NCBI RefSeq assembly: GCF_029953635.1
Contig: NZ_CP124543.1
Coordinates: 4,133,455-4,197,454 of the forward strand
Source: Halotia branconii CENA392
GTDB lineage: Bacteria; Cyanobacteriota; Cyanobacteriia; Cyanobacteriales; Nostocaceae
Direction: 5' to 3'
Length of the DNA: 64,000 nucleotides
The position numbers and the translations under genes are program-made. The notes beneath the pieces were generated by a model. That model was not told the DNA's origin and did not search any database. It saw only the letters and a program-made list of their open reading frames with translations. Of the stretch, positions 1-8,404 are shown piece after piece (within the stretch, counting starts at the first letter, position 1; each line of letters starts with the position of its first letter).

Positions 1-508
1 TATAGGGCTTTAAAACTTTTCTGTTATCTGCTTTGGGATTTGGTGTTTTCGATAACCACCAAACTACATTTACAGAATCTTTCACCCGAATCCGTTTGAT
101 TGTCACCCACTCCGCAGGGGTAGGTAATCGAGCTGGATTGTAGTGGTAAAATTCTTGAGCAAGAAAAAAGCCCACTTCCTTACACAATCTCACTAAAAGC
201 TCATATTGATAAATACTCCGTACCGGATTACCAGGAAGGTAAGCACCTCCCAAATCTATAACAAATGAACCATTATTTGCTAATATCCTTTTAAATTCAT
301 AAGCGAAAGGTAGAAACCATTCAATATATTTTTCCGCACTTTCATTGCCATATTCTTTTTTACGTGTCAGAGCAAAAGGAGGTGAGGTTAAAATTAAATT
401 AATACTATTTTCGTCAATTAGTTTAATAAGTTCAAAACTATCACCACAGTAAGCAACTCCGTTTTTTTGTGTGTAATAAGGTGCAAAATTAATTGTTTCT
501 TTTGTCAA
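1..508 (-). CDS. DNA (cytosine-N4) methyltransferase, PvuII-like, partial (3' end outside window)
   Basis: An open frame runs off the left window edge. I start it at a TTG (508), the first plausible start after an in-frame stop. The product begins MTKETINFAP and has the amino-methyltransferase motif TSPPF at residues 41-45, followed by ALTRKKEYG, a combination typical of PvuII-type N4-cytosine methylases. These transfer a methyl group from S-adenosylmethionine to cytosine in double-stranded DNA, for restriction protection or as solitary methylases. About 169 residues are visible; the SAM-binding FxGxG motif, late in this permuted class, must lie outside. No partner endonuclease is visible on this side. 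Confidence 0.8.
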   Translation of the reverse strand, partial: MTKETINFAPYYTQKNGVAYCGDSFELIKLIDENSINLILTSPPFALTRKKEYGNESAEKYIEWFLPFAYEFKRILANNGSFVIDLGGAYLPGNPVRSIYQYELLVRLCKEVGFFLAQEFYHYNPARLPTPAEWVTIKRIRVKDSVNVVWWLSKTPNPKADNRKVLKPY

Positions 509-548
509 AATTGATAATTTAATTAAGTATTTTATTTACGCTACGCGG

Positions 549-580
549 GTCAGTTGTCAGTTGTCAGTTGTCAGTTGTTA
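549..580. repeat. Short tandem heptamer repeat (TCAGTTG units)
   Basis: Four to five tandem copies of the heptamer TCAGTTG lie between the methylase and chlB. A degenerate stretch of ACTACTGAC-type units at 640-671 continues the pattern. Such short tandemly repeated repetitive sequences are characteristic of heterocystous cyanobacterial intergenic DNA. No gene is visible in 509-685. Confidence 0.8.
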
Positions 581-685
581 TTTATCTCTCCTGCCCCTCT
601 GCTTCTAAAACGATGGGATACTTTTTAGTTGAAGTTCCTTACTACTGACTACTAACCACTGACTACTGACAAATAGTTAGCTAAT

Positions 686-2212
686 CTAAGCTCCGACAGC
701 TTCCTTCGCCGCATAAAGTACTTCAGCGTTGATTTCTTTGAAGCCGCGATCGCGGGCAAACTTCTCAGTATTTCGCTTGACTTTACCGCGCACAAATCCC
801 GGAATTTTGTTCAATTCTGCTTGACCATCTTTTGTCCAGTTCAAATCAGAATCAGCAGAAATTCCTTTAGTGATTACTTCTTTGGTATCATGACCACCGA
901 ATATTTCTAATAGGTGATCTTCCATTCCCAAAGTGAAGGAATTGTAGATCAAATCTGTAATCTGATTTGTACCTTCGTAACCTAAAAATGGTTTGTAACC
1001 AATAGGAAAGTTTTGTACGTGGATTGGTGAAGCAATTACACCGCAAGGAATATCTAAGCGCTTACCAACGTGGCGTTCCATTTGAGTACCAAAGATGGCG
1101 GAGGGTTCAACACGAGCGATCGCATCCCCAATTTCGCCGTGATCATCAGTAATCAACACTTCGTCGCAATACTCACTAACCTGTTCGCGGAACCAGTCAG
1201 CATCATACTTGCAATAAGTTCCAGCCCAAACAACGTGAATCCCCATTTCTCGCGCCAAAATTTTGGTAACGGCGGCGGCGTGGGTGTTGTCACCAAATAC
1301 TACAGCTTTTTTGCCAGTCAAATTTTGACAGTCAATAGAACGGGAGAACCAAGCAGCTTGAGACACATGCAAAGTTTGCTCATTGATGAAATCTTCGTAG
1401 TCAACATCTGCACCTTGTTCGTTAATTACCTGCTGAATCTTACGAATACAACGGGCAGTTTCCACCACACCCATCGGAGTAATATCGATGTAGGGTGTAC
1501 CAAATTGTTCTTGTAAGTAAACAGCTGCCATTAAACCGAGTTCACGGTAAGGCACTAAGTTAAACCAAGCCCTTGGCATTTTCTTCAACTCACTTACTGA
1601 AGCACCTTCGGGAATTATGGTATTTACCTCAATTCCCAAGTCAGCCATTAGCCGCTTGAGTTCGGTGCAGTCGTGTTGGTTGTGGAAGCCAAGGGTGGAA
1701 GTACCAATGATGTTAACAGAGGGCTTTTCGGTTTTGCCTTCTGGTAGTTCTCCTTTTTTACGGGCTTTCTCAATATAGTATTGGACGATTTGATGCAAAG
1801 TGCGATCGGCTGCTTGCAGTTCGTTAAAACGGTAGTGGTTCACGTCCGCTAGCATCACGTCACTTTTTGCTTCCAGTTGCGCCCGTTCCACAAAGTTATG
1901 TAGGTCTTCTTGCAGAATGCTGGAAGTGCAGGTAGGAGTTAACACAATTAGATCCGGGTGTTCTTCGGCATCTTTGCGGGTAATGTTGTCTACCACCTTC
2001 TCTTGAGAACCGCGTGCCAAAACGTTACGATCAACAACACTAGTTGTTACTGGGGTAAAGTTTCGCTCCCGCGATAACATCGAACGCATAACGTTGAAGT
2101 AGTCATCACCAAGTGGGGCGTGCATGATGGCATGAACGTTTTTAAACGAACTGGCGATTCGCAGAGTGCCGATGTGAGCTGGGCCGGCATACATCCAGTA
2201 AGCCAATTTCAT
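686..2212 (-). CDS. chlB: Light-independent protochlorophyllide reductase subunit B (ChlB)
   Basis: ChlB (508 aa, normal family length) forms the catalytic NB component with ChlN. With the ChlL ATPase it reduces the D ring of protochlorophyllide to chlorophyllide in the dark, a nitrogenase-like reaction. The start [15 protein letters not shown] is the canonical ChlB N terminus. Asp36 in GDDYF matches the unusual aspartate ligand of the NB [4Fe-4S] cluster, and Asp274 in DYED matches the catalytic aspartate. chlL and chlN are not adjacent. A 14-bp-stem palindrome lies about 190 bp upstream. Identification is very secure. Confidence 0.98.
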   Translation of the reverse strand: MKLAYWMYAGPAHIGTLRIASSFKNVHAIMHAPLGDDYFNVMRSMLSRERNFTPVTTSVVDRNVLARGSQEKVVDNITRKDAEEHPDLIVLTPTCTSSILQEDLHNFVERAQLEAKSDVMLADVNHYRFNELQAADRTLHQIVQYYIEKARKKGELPEGKTEKPSVNIIGTSTLGFHNQHDCTELKRLMADLGIEVNTIIPEGASVSELKKMPRAWFNLVPYRELGLMAAVYLQEQFGTPYIDITPMGVVETARCIRKIQQVINEQGADVDYEDFINEQTLHVSQAAWFSRSIDCQNLTGKKAVVFGDNTHAAAVTKILAREMGIHVVWAGTYCKYDADWFREQVSEYCDEVLITDDHGEIGDAIARVEPSAIFGTQMERHVGKRLDIPCGVIASPIHVQNFPIGYKPFLGYEGTNQITDLIYNSFTLGMEDHLLEIFGGHDTKEVITKGISADSDLNWTKDGQAELNKIPGFVRGKVKRNTEKFARDRGFKEINAEVLYAAKEAVGA

Positions 2213-2399
2213 TATGTGTTCTCCCTTTTCAACTTAAATTAAGATGGAGTCCGATAAACGGTGGACTATGATTGCTTGACTATTAATTAAATCGCTTCTG
2301 AGATTGTCTCAAAACTTGTAACCCCAAAGAAGTGGGTGCTTATCTAGGTTTACACTCCAATGTAATCGCCCAAACTCTTTCAGTGAGAGGGGTTTAGCT

Positions 2400-2436
2400 G
2401 TTTACTTAAACAACATTAAGGTTGTTTAAGTAAAAC
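2400..2436. promoter_or_regulatory. Long perfect inverted repeat upstream of chlB
   Basis: The arms TTTACTTAAACAAC (2401-2414) and GTTGTTTAAGTAAA (2421-2434) are perfectly complementary over 14 bp around a 6-nt loop. The element lies 188 bp before the chlB start and 210 bp past the end of the 69-aa gene. There is no T-run on either strand, so it is more like an operator or a leader hairpin than an intrinsic terminator. The rest of 2213-2645 shows no gene. Confidence 0.5.
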
Positions 2437-2645
2437 AAATCTTAATTTTTCAGCAAATATTTTTATCAATTTGGGTTAGTAGTGGTGTAAGGATTCAGGT
2501 CTAAAATATGACAATAGCCCGTGATTAACGCGGCGTAAAACTTTCAGCAGTTTCCACCTCTTCTATTACAGTCTTAATTTTCAGGATAAGTCCTCATCTC
2601 GAATCTTACTAAGATCCTTTTCAAAGCTTTTTCTGAACTAGACTT

Positions 2646-2855
2646 TCACGATTTCGGCTCCAAAAGTTGAAAGATGGAGTCGCTGTTAACCAGTTCAGTT
2701 GTTTCACCTTCCGCGATCGCTCGTTCCATTACTATGTCTTCAATAATTTCTGCCAAAAATTCAGAGACTTCTTCACGTTTATCACGAATCAATTCGATGA
2801 TCGCGCTTTTCAATATTTCCTTGAGTTGTTCTGAGTTTAGGGTAATCTCGGACAT
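2646..2855 (-). CDS. Small acidic hypothetical protein, antitoxin-like
   Basis: A 69-residue protein predicted to be helical and very acidic (repeated EE and DK/E). It begins MSEITLNSEQLKEILKSAI and has an AGAGG Shine-Dalgarno-like sequence just upstream. Its size, acidity and place at the end of a toxin-antitoxin/Uma2/R-M island recall the small antitoxin-like proteins common in cyanobacteria, but no toxin ORF follows it directly. It is the last gene of the island before chlB. Function not recognised. Confidence 0.5.
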   Translation of the reverse strand: MSEITLNSEQLKEILKSAIIELIRDKREEVSEFLAEIIEDIVMERAIAEGETTELVNSDSIFQLLEPKS

Positions 2856-2880
2856 TATGCCTCTATTAAATTAAGTTGAA

Positions 2881-2985
2881 TTTGAGAAATTAATGCCAAC
2901 AGCTTCAAGTTGTTGGTTTATTCAAGCCGTTGCGATCGCTTCATGCGTCTCTCTCTATCGGCTGTTCTATTCCTGTTTTAGCCAT
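2881..2985 (-). pseudogene. Degenerate third copy of the R-M specificity-domain 3' tail
   Basis: Read on the minus strand, this segment aligns with the 3' end of the R-M fusion gene (INQQLEALGIN corresponds to INQQLEAVGIN) but has in-frame stops, including TGA where the parent has TGG. The match begins right after the Uma2 stop codon and ends where the parent gene ends. It is not a working gene; see the copies at 3569-3690 and 4314-4435. Confidence 0.7.
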
Positions 2986-2990
2986 TCAAC

Positions 2991-3572
2991 TCAAACGGTT
3001 GAAAAATCAATATTTTCATAAAGTTCTGCAATTTGAATTTGCAACTCAAAGGTACTCAAAGAAAGGGTGACAGTTGGGTCGTCGTATTCTGAAAATAGCC
3101 ACTGATGAGCAGCTGTTTTGACATGATGCTCAACGTGTATGCGATATTGATCGATCAGCAAATACTCTTGGAAGGTAGGAATTTTACGATAGGCAACAAA
3201 TTTCTCACTGCGATCGTAGTTTTGGGTGGACTTAGACAACACTTCCGCGATAAAGCAAGGGTTCACCACGGTATCTTTGCGTCCAGTTTGAAGTTCTAAG
3301 GGTTTGGGCAGAACCATCACATCGGGATAGGTATATAGGCTGACACTGGGAATCCAAAGTCGTTGATCGGCATAGAAAGTTCGGTAGTTTTTACCTTTTA
3401 GGGCAGATTTAAGCAAAATATACAAGTTTCCAGCAATATCGTTATGGTTGGGTGTTCCACCAGTCATTGGAATAATTTCTCCATCGCAGTATTCGTTGCG
3501 GATATCGGAGGCGATTTCAAGTTCCAGGTACTCTTCAACGGTGTAGTGTTTTGTCTCAGGTTGAGCAATCAT
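2991..3572 (-). CDS. Uma2-family (DUF820) PD-(D/E)XK nuclease-like protein
   Basis: A 193-residue protein of the Uma2/DUF820 family, which has a restriction-endonuclease-like fold and is hugely expanded in cyanobacteria; its biological role is unsettled. Seen here: the family start TVEEYLELE, PDVMVLPKP with the putative catalytic Asp, and FIAEVLSKST with the Glu, followed by YDRSEKFVAYR. The ATG overlaps the TGA of the upstream tail fragment (ATGA), suggesting translational coupling. It lies between two copies of the R-M tail. A second Uma2 gene lies at 49506-50123. Confidence 0.88.
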   Translation of the reverse strand: MIAQPETKHYTVEEYLELEIASDIRNEYCDGEIIPMTGGTPNHNDIAGNLYILLKSALKGKNYRTFYADQRLWIPSVSLYTYPDVMVLPKPLELQTGRKDTVVNPCFIAEVLSKSTQNYDRSEKFVAYRKIPTFQEYLLIDQYRIHVEHHVKTAAHQWLFSEYDDPTVTLSLSTFELQIQIAELYENIDFSTV

Positions 3573-3690
3573 GTCAGTTTTACCCCCAAGGCTTCAAGTT
3601 GCTGGTTTATCCAAGTTGTGGCTGTCGCTTCATCGGTTTCTATCGCCCGTTCTACTCCTGTTTTAGCAATTTCTAGCAGTGGTTTATATA
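3569..3690 (-). pseudogene. Second copy of the R-M specificity-domain 3' tail
   Basis: An intact reading frame encodes LLEIAKTGVERAIETDEA and then TATTWINQQLEALGVKLT, almost identical to the last residues of the R-M fusion protein ending at 4314. DNA identity is high over about 105 bp and then stops sharply. The open frame can be extended upstream to 3766 inside the toxin gene, but that part is only overlap. The fragment starts immediately after the toxin stop codon, and its own TGA overlaps the Uma2 start. I read it as a displaced gene end, not an independent gene. Confidence 0.75.
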
Positions 3691-4067
3691 TCCCTTTCTT
3701 CATCATTGATTGTCTGTTGCTCATATTCTGCAATGATGCTCTGAATATCTTTTGCTGCAATATCAACTTGTTTAGATTTGGTATAAACAGTCAGTAGAAT
3801 GATTCCAGTTGCTGTTTTGACGTAATAAATCAGACGATAGCCGCCACTTTTACCTTTTTGAGCGTCGCTATTTCGGACTCTCAACTTGAAGATTGCATAA
3901 CCAACACCAGGTATTTGATCTCCTGATAACTCTCCCTGCTGAAGTTGTTCGATAACAGGTTGTATGTCATTCCGAATACTGCGATATTTTTTAGCAAGAG
4001 CGCGTATATTTCGTTTAAACGTTGGCGAAGCTTGAACTTGAATCAAAGGCTGATCAACCATCTTCAA
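3684..4067 (-). CDS. RelE/ParE-family toxin
   Basis: A 127-residue basic protein with the RelE/ParE toxin pattern: N-terminal SPTFKRNIRALAKKYRSI helix, central IPGVGYAIFKLRV, the GGYRLIYYV strand, and ILLTVYTKSKQVDI. RelE-type members cleave mRNA on the ribosome and ParE-type members poison gyrase; sequence alone does not decide here. It overlaps the antitoxin gene by 14 bp (4054-4067), the usual coupled antitoxin-toxin order. Its 3' end abuts the copied R-M tail, so it appears to be cargo inserted behind the R-M gene. Confidence 0.85.
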   Translation of the reverse strand: MKMVDQPLIQVQASPTFKRNIRALAKKYRSIRNDIQPVIEQLQQGELSGDQIPGVGYAIFKLRVRNSDAQKGKSGGYRLIYYVKTATGIILLTVYTKSKQVDIAAKDIQSIIAEYEQQTINDEERDI

Positions 4068-4296
4068 GACCTTCCCAAAGTTGAGCCACCGGGATAGTGT
4101 GCCCAGTCATGGCTTCGTGCCAAGCTTGCCGGAAATCTGCTAAGACTTCTACTTGAGATTGATCATCGAGAACTTCTTCTTCTTCAGGGATTAGCACAAT
4201 GACTTCTACTCGGCTATTTTTATCAGTTAAAAGCGGATGATCTAAAGTTAGTTGTCCCTGATCGTTAATCGTTGCCATAACTTTAAGTGCTTTCAT
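4054..4296 (-). CDS. Antitoxin of the RelE-type pair
   Basis: An 80-residue acidic protein. It opens with a short beta-rich DNA-binding-type segment (MATINDQGQLTLDHPL, AbrB/cyanobacterial antitoxin style) followed by an acidic EEEEVLDDQ stretch and a C-terminal helix (ADFRQAWHEAM) that would wrap the toxin. The gene lies directly upstream of and overlaps the toxin. It begins 17 bp after the stop of the R-M fusion gene, so the three may be co-transcribed. It likely neutralises the toxin and autoregulates the pair, as is usual for the family. Confidence 0.8.
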   Translation of the reverse strand: MKALKVMATINDQGQLTLDHPLLTDKNSRVEVIVLIPEEEEVLDDQSQVEVLADFRQAWHEAMTGHTIPVAQLWEGLEDG

Positions 4297-4313
4297 GATT
4301 ACTCCCAGATGCT

Positions 4314-6482
4314 TTAAGTGGTCGTGGTTAGATTAATGCCCAAGGCTTCAAGTTGCTGATTTATCCAAGTTGTGGCTGTTGCTTCATCAGTCTCAATAGC
4401 CTGTTCTACTCTTGTTTTAGCAATTTCTAGTAGTTGTTTGGATTTTAGTTTTAATGAAAATGATGAATTTATCTTTTCAACAATCTTTTGCTGTTGAAGT
4501 TTTGGTAAAATTGGAATTAACAAATTGGCTAAATCTGGTTGAGAAATACTGTAGTAGGCTACGCCATGAACTCGACGCTCAACCTGTAAGTAACCGAATT
4601 TTGAATTCAAAAATAAACTGACATACTCTGGTAAAACTTTTTGCCTAGAAACTGAAGTTAAACGTAGAAGCATAATTTCACTGCTAATAATCCCGTTAAC
4701 TTCTAGTTCTGTAACAACTGCGGAATTACCAAAACTACCTTTACGGGTAAAAAGAATATCTCCGATTTGTAAGCCCACAGGCTTATCAACATCAGCCATC
4801 GTAATTGGAATTTTTACGGCACTGTCAAAATTAATCTGTCCGTTTTTGACATCGCCAACACGAATATAAGGCGTTCCTTCTTCGTTATACTCTCGGTAGT
4901 CAAAACCGTTTTGAATTGGTTCTATCAATGAACCTAAGTTTTGAGATGAAAAACCACAATTTTTAATAGCTTCTTCTGCTTGATCATATTTTGGTTGATA
5001 ATATTCAGCATCTAAGCGCTCGGAGGACAGGAACGACTCAGCAAAACTCTTGACGGCAATGGTTTCTTCGGTAGATTGCCAGTTCTGCAAGCCAAGCTCC
5101 GACAACAGCAAATCCTCAGCTTGTTGATATATGTCCTTAGACAACTCTTTCGTTTCCCAAGATAGGTCAATTAATGATTTTATTCTTAGTTGAAATTTTA
5201 TATTCAAAAAGGGTATGGGTATTAATCTGACTTTATTTAAGGGTAATCCTTGCTGAACCATACCGGAAGAATTTCTAATAACCCAGTCATAGCCAATATT
5301 TGAATTTAGGTAGGCTAAGAGATATTCAGGAAGAATTGGTGAATTTGAAATAATTGCTATTCTGGCAATATCTTGATCTATATTTGCTGGCAAAATATCA
5401 CTTTTAACAATAGAACAACATCCTATTGTTCCACGATTAGCCAGAAGAATATCATTTTCTTGAAGAGAAGAACGTTTATTTTTATCATCAACCCATTGAG
5501 CTAATCCATCTGCACCAATTTTATCTGTAAACCAGTTCTTCGTATTTTTAGCCGTTATATGAGAGATGTTTGATGTTTCATCTACTTCATGATATCCATG
5601 CTGACCATCAGTAATAAATGCAATATCACCAAGAATGATATTTTCAAACTTATTTCTTTGAAAATATTCTTGTAAATATTGTTTTTTAAAAAAATCACTA
5701 TCTACTCTAAAAGAAATATTTTCCTTCAAAGCTTCCTTTAAACTTAATTCAACTGCTTCCAGCCCATCCATTAACTGCTGATACTTCACAGCATCAAACG
5801 GCGCAACAGATGGGCTTAGTTCAAAAAAACTGAAGTTCTCCTTTTTGGCAAACTCAATAAACGCTTCAGCAATGCCGTCTTCTGTCTTTCCTTCGTGGTT
5901 ATACAGGTCGTGATCTACCACTAAATGTTCGTGATTATCTCGCAAAAAATCACTCTCTACCCCAACGACTCGTTGCACTGGAGAAGGCGGCATCAAATCG
6001 CTGAGTTCATCATTGGGTGGTGCAGCCGCAGACGATGAAATCTTGCGCCAAATTTTGTCTCCAGAATTATCCTTCCCCGACTTTCGCATCGTGGCAAAAA
6101 AGATGTTGTAGTCATCCTTTCGGGGGCAGAGTGCGCCTGCTTTGGGGTCATCATTCCATTTCTGCACAAACAGCACAGAGGTTTTTGTGCCTGTGTGCGG
6201 CTTAAAGGTGTTGCCATGTAGTCCCACCACCGCCAAAATCCGGCAGCGTTCCGCAATGAAATCTCGAATGTTCTTGTCGGAAGAGTTGTTAAAGCGTCCT
6301 TGAGGAAGCACGATCGCCATTCTACCCCCTGGTTTCAAAAAATCCAGATTGCGCTCAATAAACAAAATATCGCGCCCGACTTTACTTTGCCACTTGCCAT
6401 CCGGCTTTTTCGCTAGGTCATAGCGGGCAATCATGCGCGGTTCTTTGATGTCTCCTGCAAAGGGTGGATTTGCCATCAGCAC
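4314..6482 (-). pseudogene. R-M fusion enzyme, C-terminal part (methylase motif IV plus two target-recognition domains)
   Basis: The 722-residue frame begins MLMANPPFAGDIKEP: NPPF is the adenine N6-methylase catalytic motif IV. About residues 270-460 (LGDIAFITDGQHGYHE) and 510-700 (LGSLIEPIQNGFDYRE, PYIRVGDVKNG) are two HsdS-like target-recognition domains with helical spacers. Coding sequence in the same frame continues upstream of this ATG to about 6605 (WDDIYHEGFKRL, NSKDYREFQFDV), where it should join the 6533-7882 frame but is shifted by -1. The two frames together make one ~1190-codon gene. As sequenced, the C-terminal half lacks motif I and the nuclease. Confidence 0.75.
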
Positions 6483-6532
6483 ATCAAATTGAAACTCTCG
6501 ATAGTCCTTGCTATTTTTTGGCCGCAGCCGTT

Positions 6533-7882
6533 TCAGCCGTTTGAATCCCTCATGGTAAATGTCATCCCAATCATCTTGCTCGGTGACTTCATCGTGTTCA
6601 GGTGCAACACATTCGTCTGCCCATCCCCCGCAATCAGGTTTAGCGTCCGCGCCACTCGCACCGCCTTTTCATCAAAGTCGATCGCAAACACCTTTTCTTC
6701 CACATACTCCTTGCACCGGGGCGGCTTATCTTCCAGCGAAAACAAATGACTGGCTTGCAAACCCTCATCATCTAAAATCTGACGCCACACATGAAAAATT
6801 GTATGCACCGGAAACCCCGATGACCCCGCAGCTGTGTCGATCATGTACTCATCCTCTTGCGGGTTGAGCATTTTCACGCACAGATCAATTACATAGCGCG
6901 GCGTAAAAAACTGTCCCTTTTCGCCCTTGCTGCTCTGGTTGATCAAATACTCAAAGGCTTCATCGATTACATCCAGGTTGGAGTTAAACAGCTTGACATT
7001 TTCCAAAGATGACACACAAACCGACAGGTGAGACGGCGTGAGGCTAATTTTGGCATCCTCGCTAAACACCCCTTCCCACTTCTTCTTGGCTTTGTCGAAT
7101 AGATCCTGAATCTTAGTTTTCAGTGCGGCTTCTGTCTGTCCCGTATTACGAAATTCTAAAGAACGGGTCGATCGCCTGTTGCCCTGTCCAGAATACCATT
7201 CATCATAGAGCTTGGTGAAAATCAGCTTAAACAGTTCCTCAAATACATCCACCCCAGCATTTGCTAGCACCTCATCTTCCATTTCTTCGATTAAGGTCTT
7301 GAGAGATTTATTCTCCTTCACCAATTTGTCATTAGCGATCAAGTCTTCCAGGGTGAACTTGATCTGGAGAATATCTGCTAGGGTTTGATTCGCATTGGGC
7401 AGCCCTGGAATGTCTTCAAAATAATTGGGATCTTTGCGCTGATAGTAGGAAATTTGATCGCCATTCGTCCAGACTGCGATGGGCGCACCTGTGGCATTGC
7501 AGTAAGAGCGCAGCTGGTCTTTTCCATCCTTGAGCTTTGGCTTTTTTAGCTCTACAAGTATGTAAACCGTGTTAGGACGGTCTTTGTCCATCACCACGAT
7601 GTCTGCCCGTTTCACTTCTCGCCCAAAGTTCACCCCATACTCAACCTGAATGCGACTGAGGGGATAGTGCAAGCGATCGCTCAAAACTCGTAAATATAAT
7701 TGCCGGATTGCCTCCTCTGGCGTTAGCTTAATCGCCTTTTGGCGCACCAAACAAACCGTATAAGGAACATCACCGTTTTTGGTCGCCTTGAGAGTAATCG
7801 TCTGCTCTAACTGCTCAATTTCAGCGATCGCAAACTGCGACAGCTTATAATTTGAGTCTTTGAGGATATCGGCTAATTTCAT
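6533..7882 (-). pseudogene. R-M fusion enzyme, N-terminal part (HSDR_N nuclease domain plus methylase motif I)
   Basis: A 449-residue frame. Residues 60-120 form a PD-(D/E)XK nuclease of the HSDR_N type (Asp94 in RADIVVMD, Glu111 and Lys113 in VELKKP). Residues ~180-340 are the methylase helical domain with GQFFTPR, and DTAAGSSGF at 349-357 is SAM-binding motif I. After LHLNT the frame goes wrong and ends MRDSNG, whereas the other frame carries the expected WDDIYHEGF sequence. This indicates a one-base deletion near 6600 or a sequencing error. Domain order R-M-S in one chain is that of type IIG/IIB-like or fused type I-like enzymes, which cut and methylate the same DNA site. Confidence 0.78.
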
Positions 7883-8404
7883 CAGGGGCTATCAAATTGA
7901 CTCTAAGGGCTGCTTCGTCATCAGAGTTTAGCGTCATTGTAGTCACTGCCTGATAAATTTTTTTAATTCTTGAATGGCGATCGCTGGTTCTCAATGGACT
8001 CACGCCCGACGATGGACGCGCTATTTTTCTGCAAAAGGGGGCGTTTGTAGGCTAAGACACCCAGTGGCAAACTTTGATCGAGATTCGTTAAAATGTTATC
8101 GATTCAGCCTCACAGCAAAATGTTCTCCAACAAGTCAATTCACTGCTTTGGCGATCGCTGCTGTTTCTATCAATTACACTTTAATTTAATTCAATGGCTT
8201 CATTTTAACTTTTCCTGGGTTTGTTCACCAAAGGCGGCGGGAAGCCCACTTCTTCTCTTCCAGAGACGCTAACGCGAACAAGGAGTGTCCGGGATAGTCG
8301 CCCGCCACCGTCCGGTGTCAGTAGTCAGTGGTCAGTAGCGAAAACAACTAACAACTGACTACTGACCACTGACACGAAATCCCATCCCCTTTTATGGGAT
8401 GAGC
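7883..8404. other. Intergenic stretch without a supported gene
   Basis: This 522-bp gap holds HIP1 octamers, a GC-rich stretch (8222-8310) of the kind repeated in Nostoc-type genomes, and an inverted pair of ACTGACTACTGACC-type heptamer repeats at 8316-8374 whose ends GTGTCAGT and ACTGACAC can pair. A 71-codon open frame at 7974-8189 has no recognisable features, and I do not call it. Confidence 0.5.
8379..8400 (-). terminator. Putative intrinsic terminator of the amine oxidase gene
   Basis: The arms ATCCCAT (8379-8385) and ATGGGAT (8394-8400) form a 7-bp stem just past the amine oxidase stop codon. On the minus strand the hairpin is followed by a short T-rich stretch. Position fits transcript ending; strength is modest. 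Confidence 0.5.

Noticed and set aside
1070..1516. Plus-strand gene inside chlB
   Set aside because: Antisense shadow of a certain gene, without features of its own.
3691..3766. Upstream extension of the tail fragment as a 65-aa gene
   Set aside because: This part is only the toxin coding region read in another frame.
7974..8189. Small plus-strand gene
   Set aside because: No domain, no convincing ribosome site, and odd composition between repeats.
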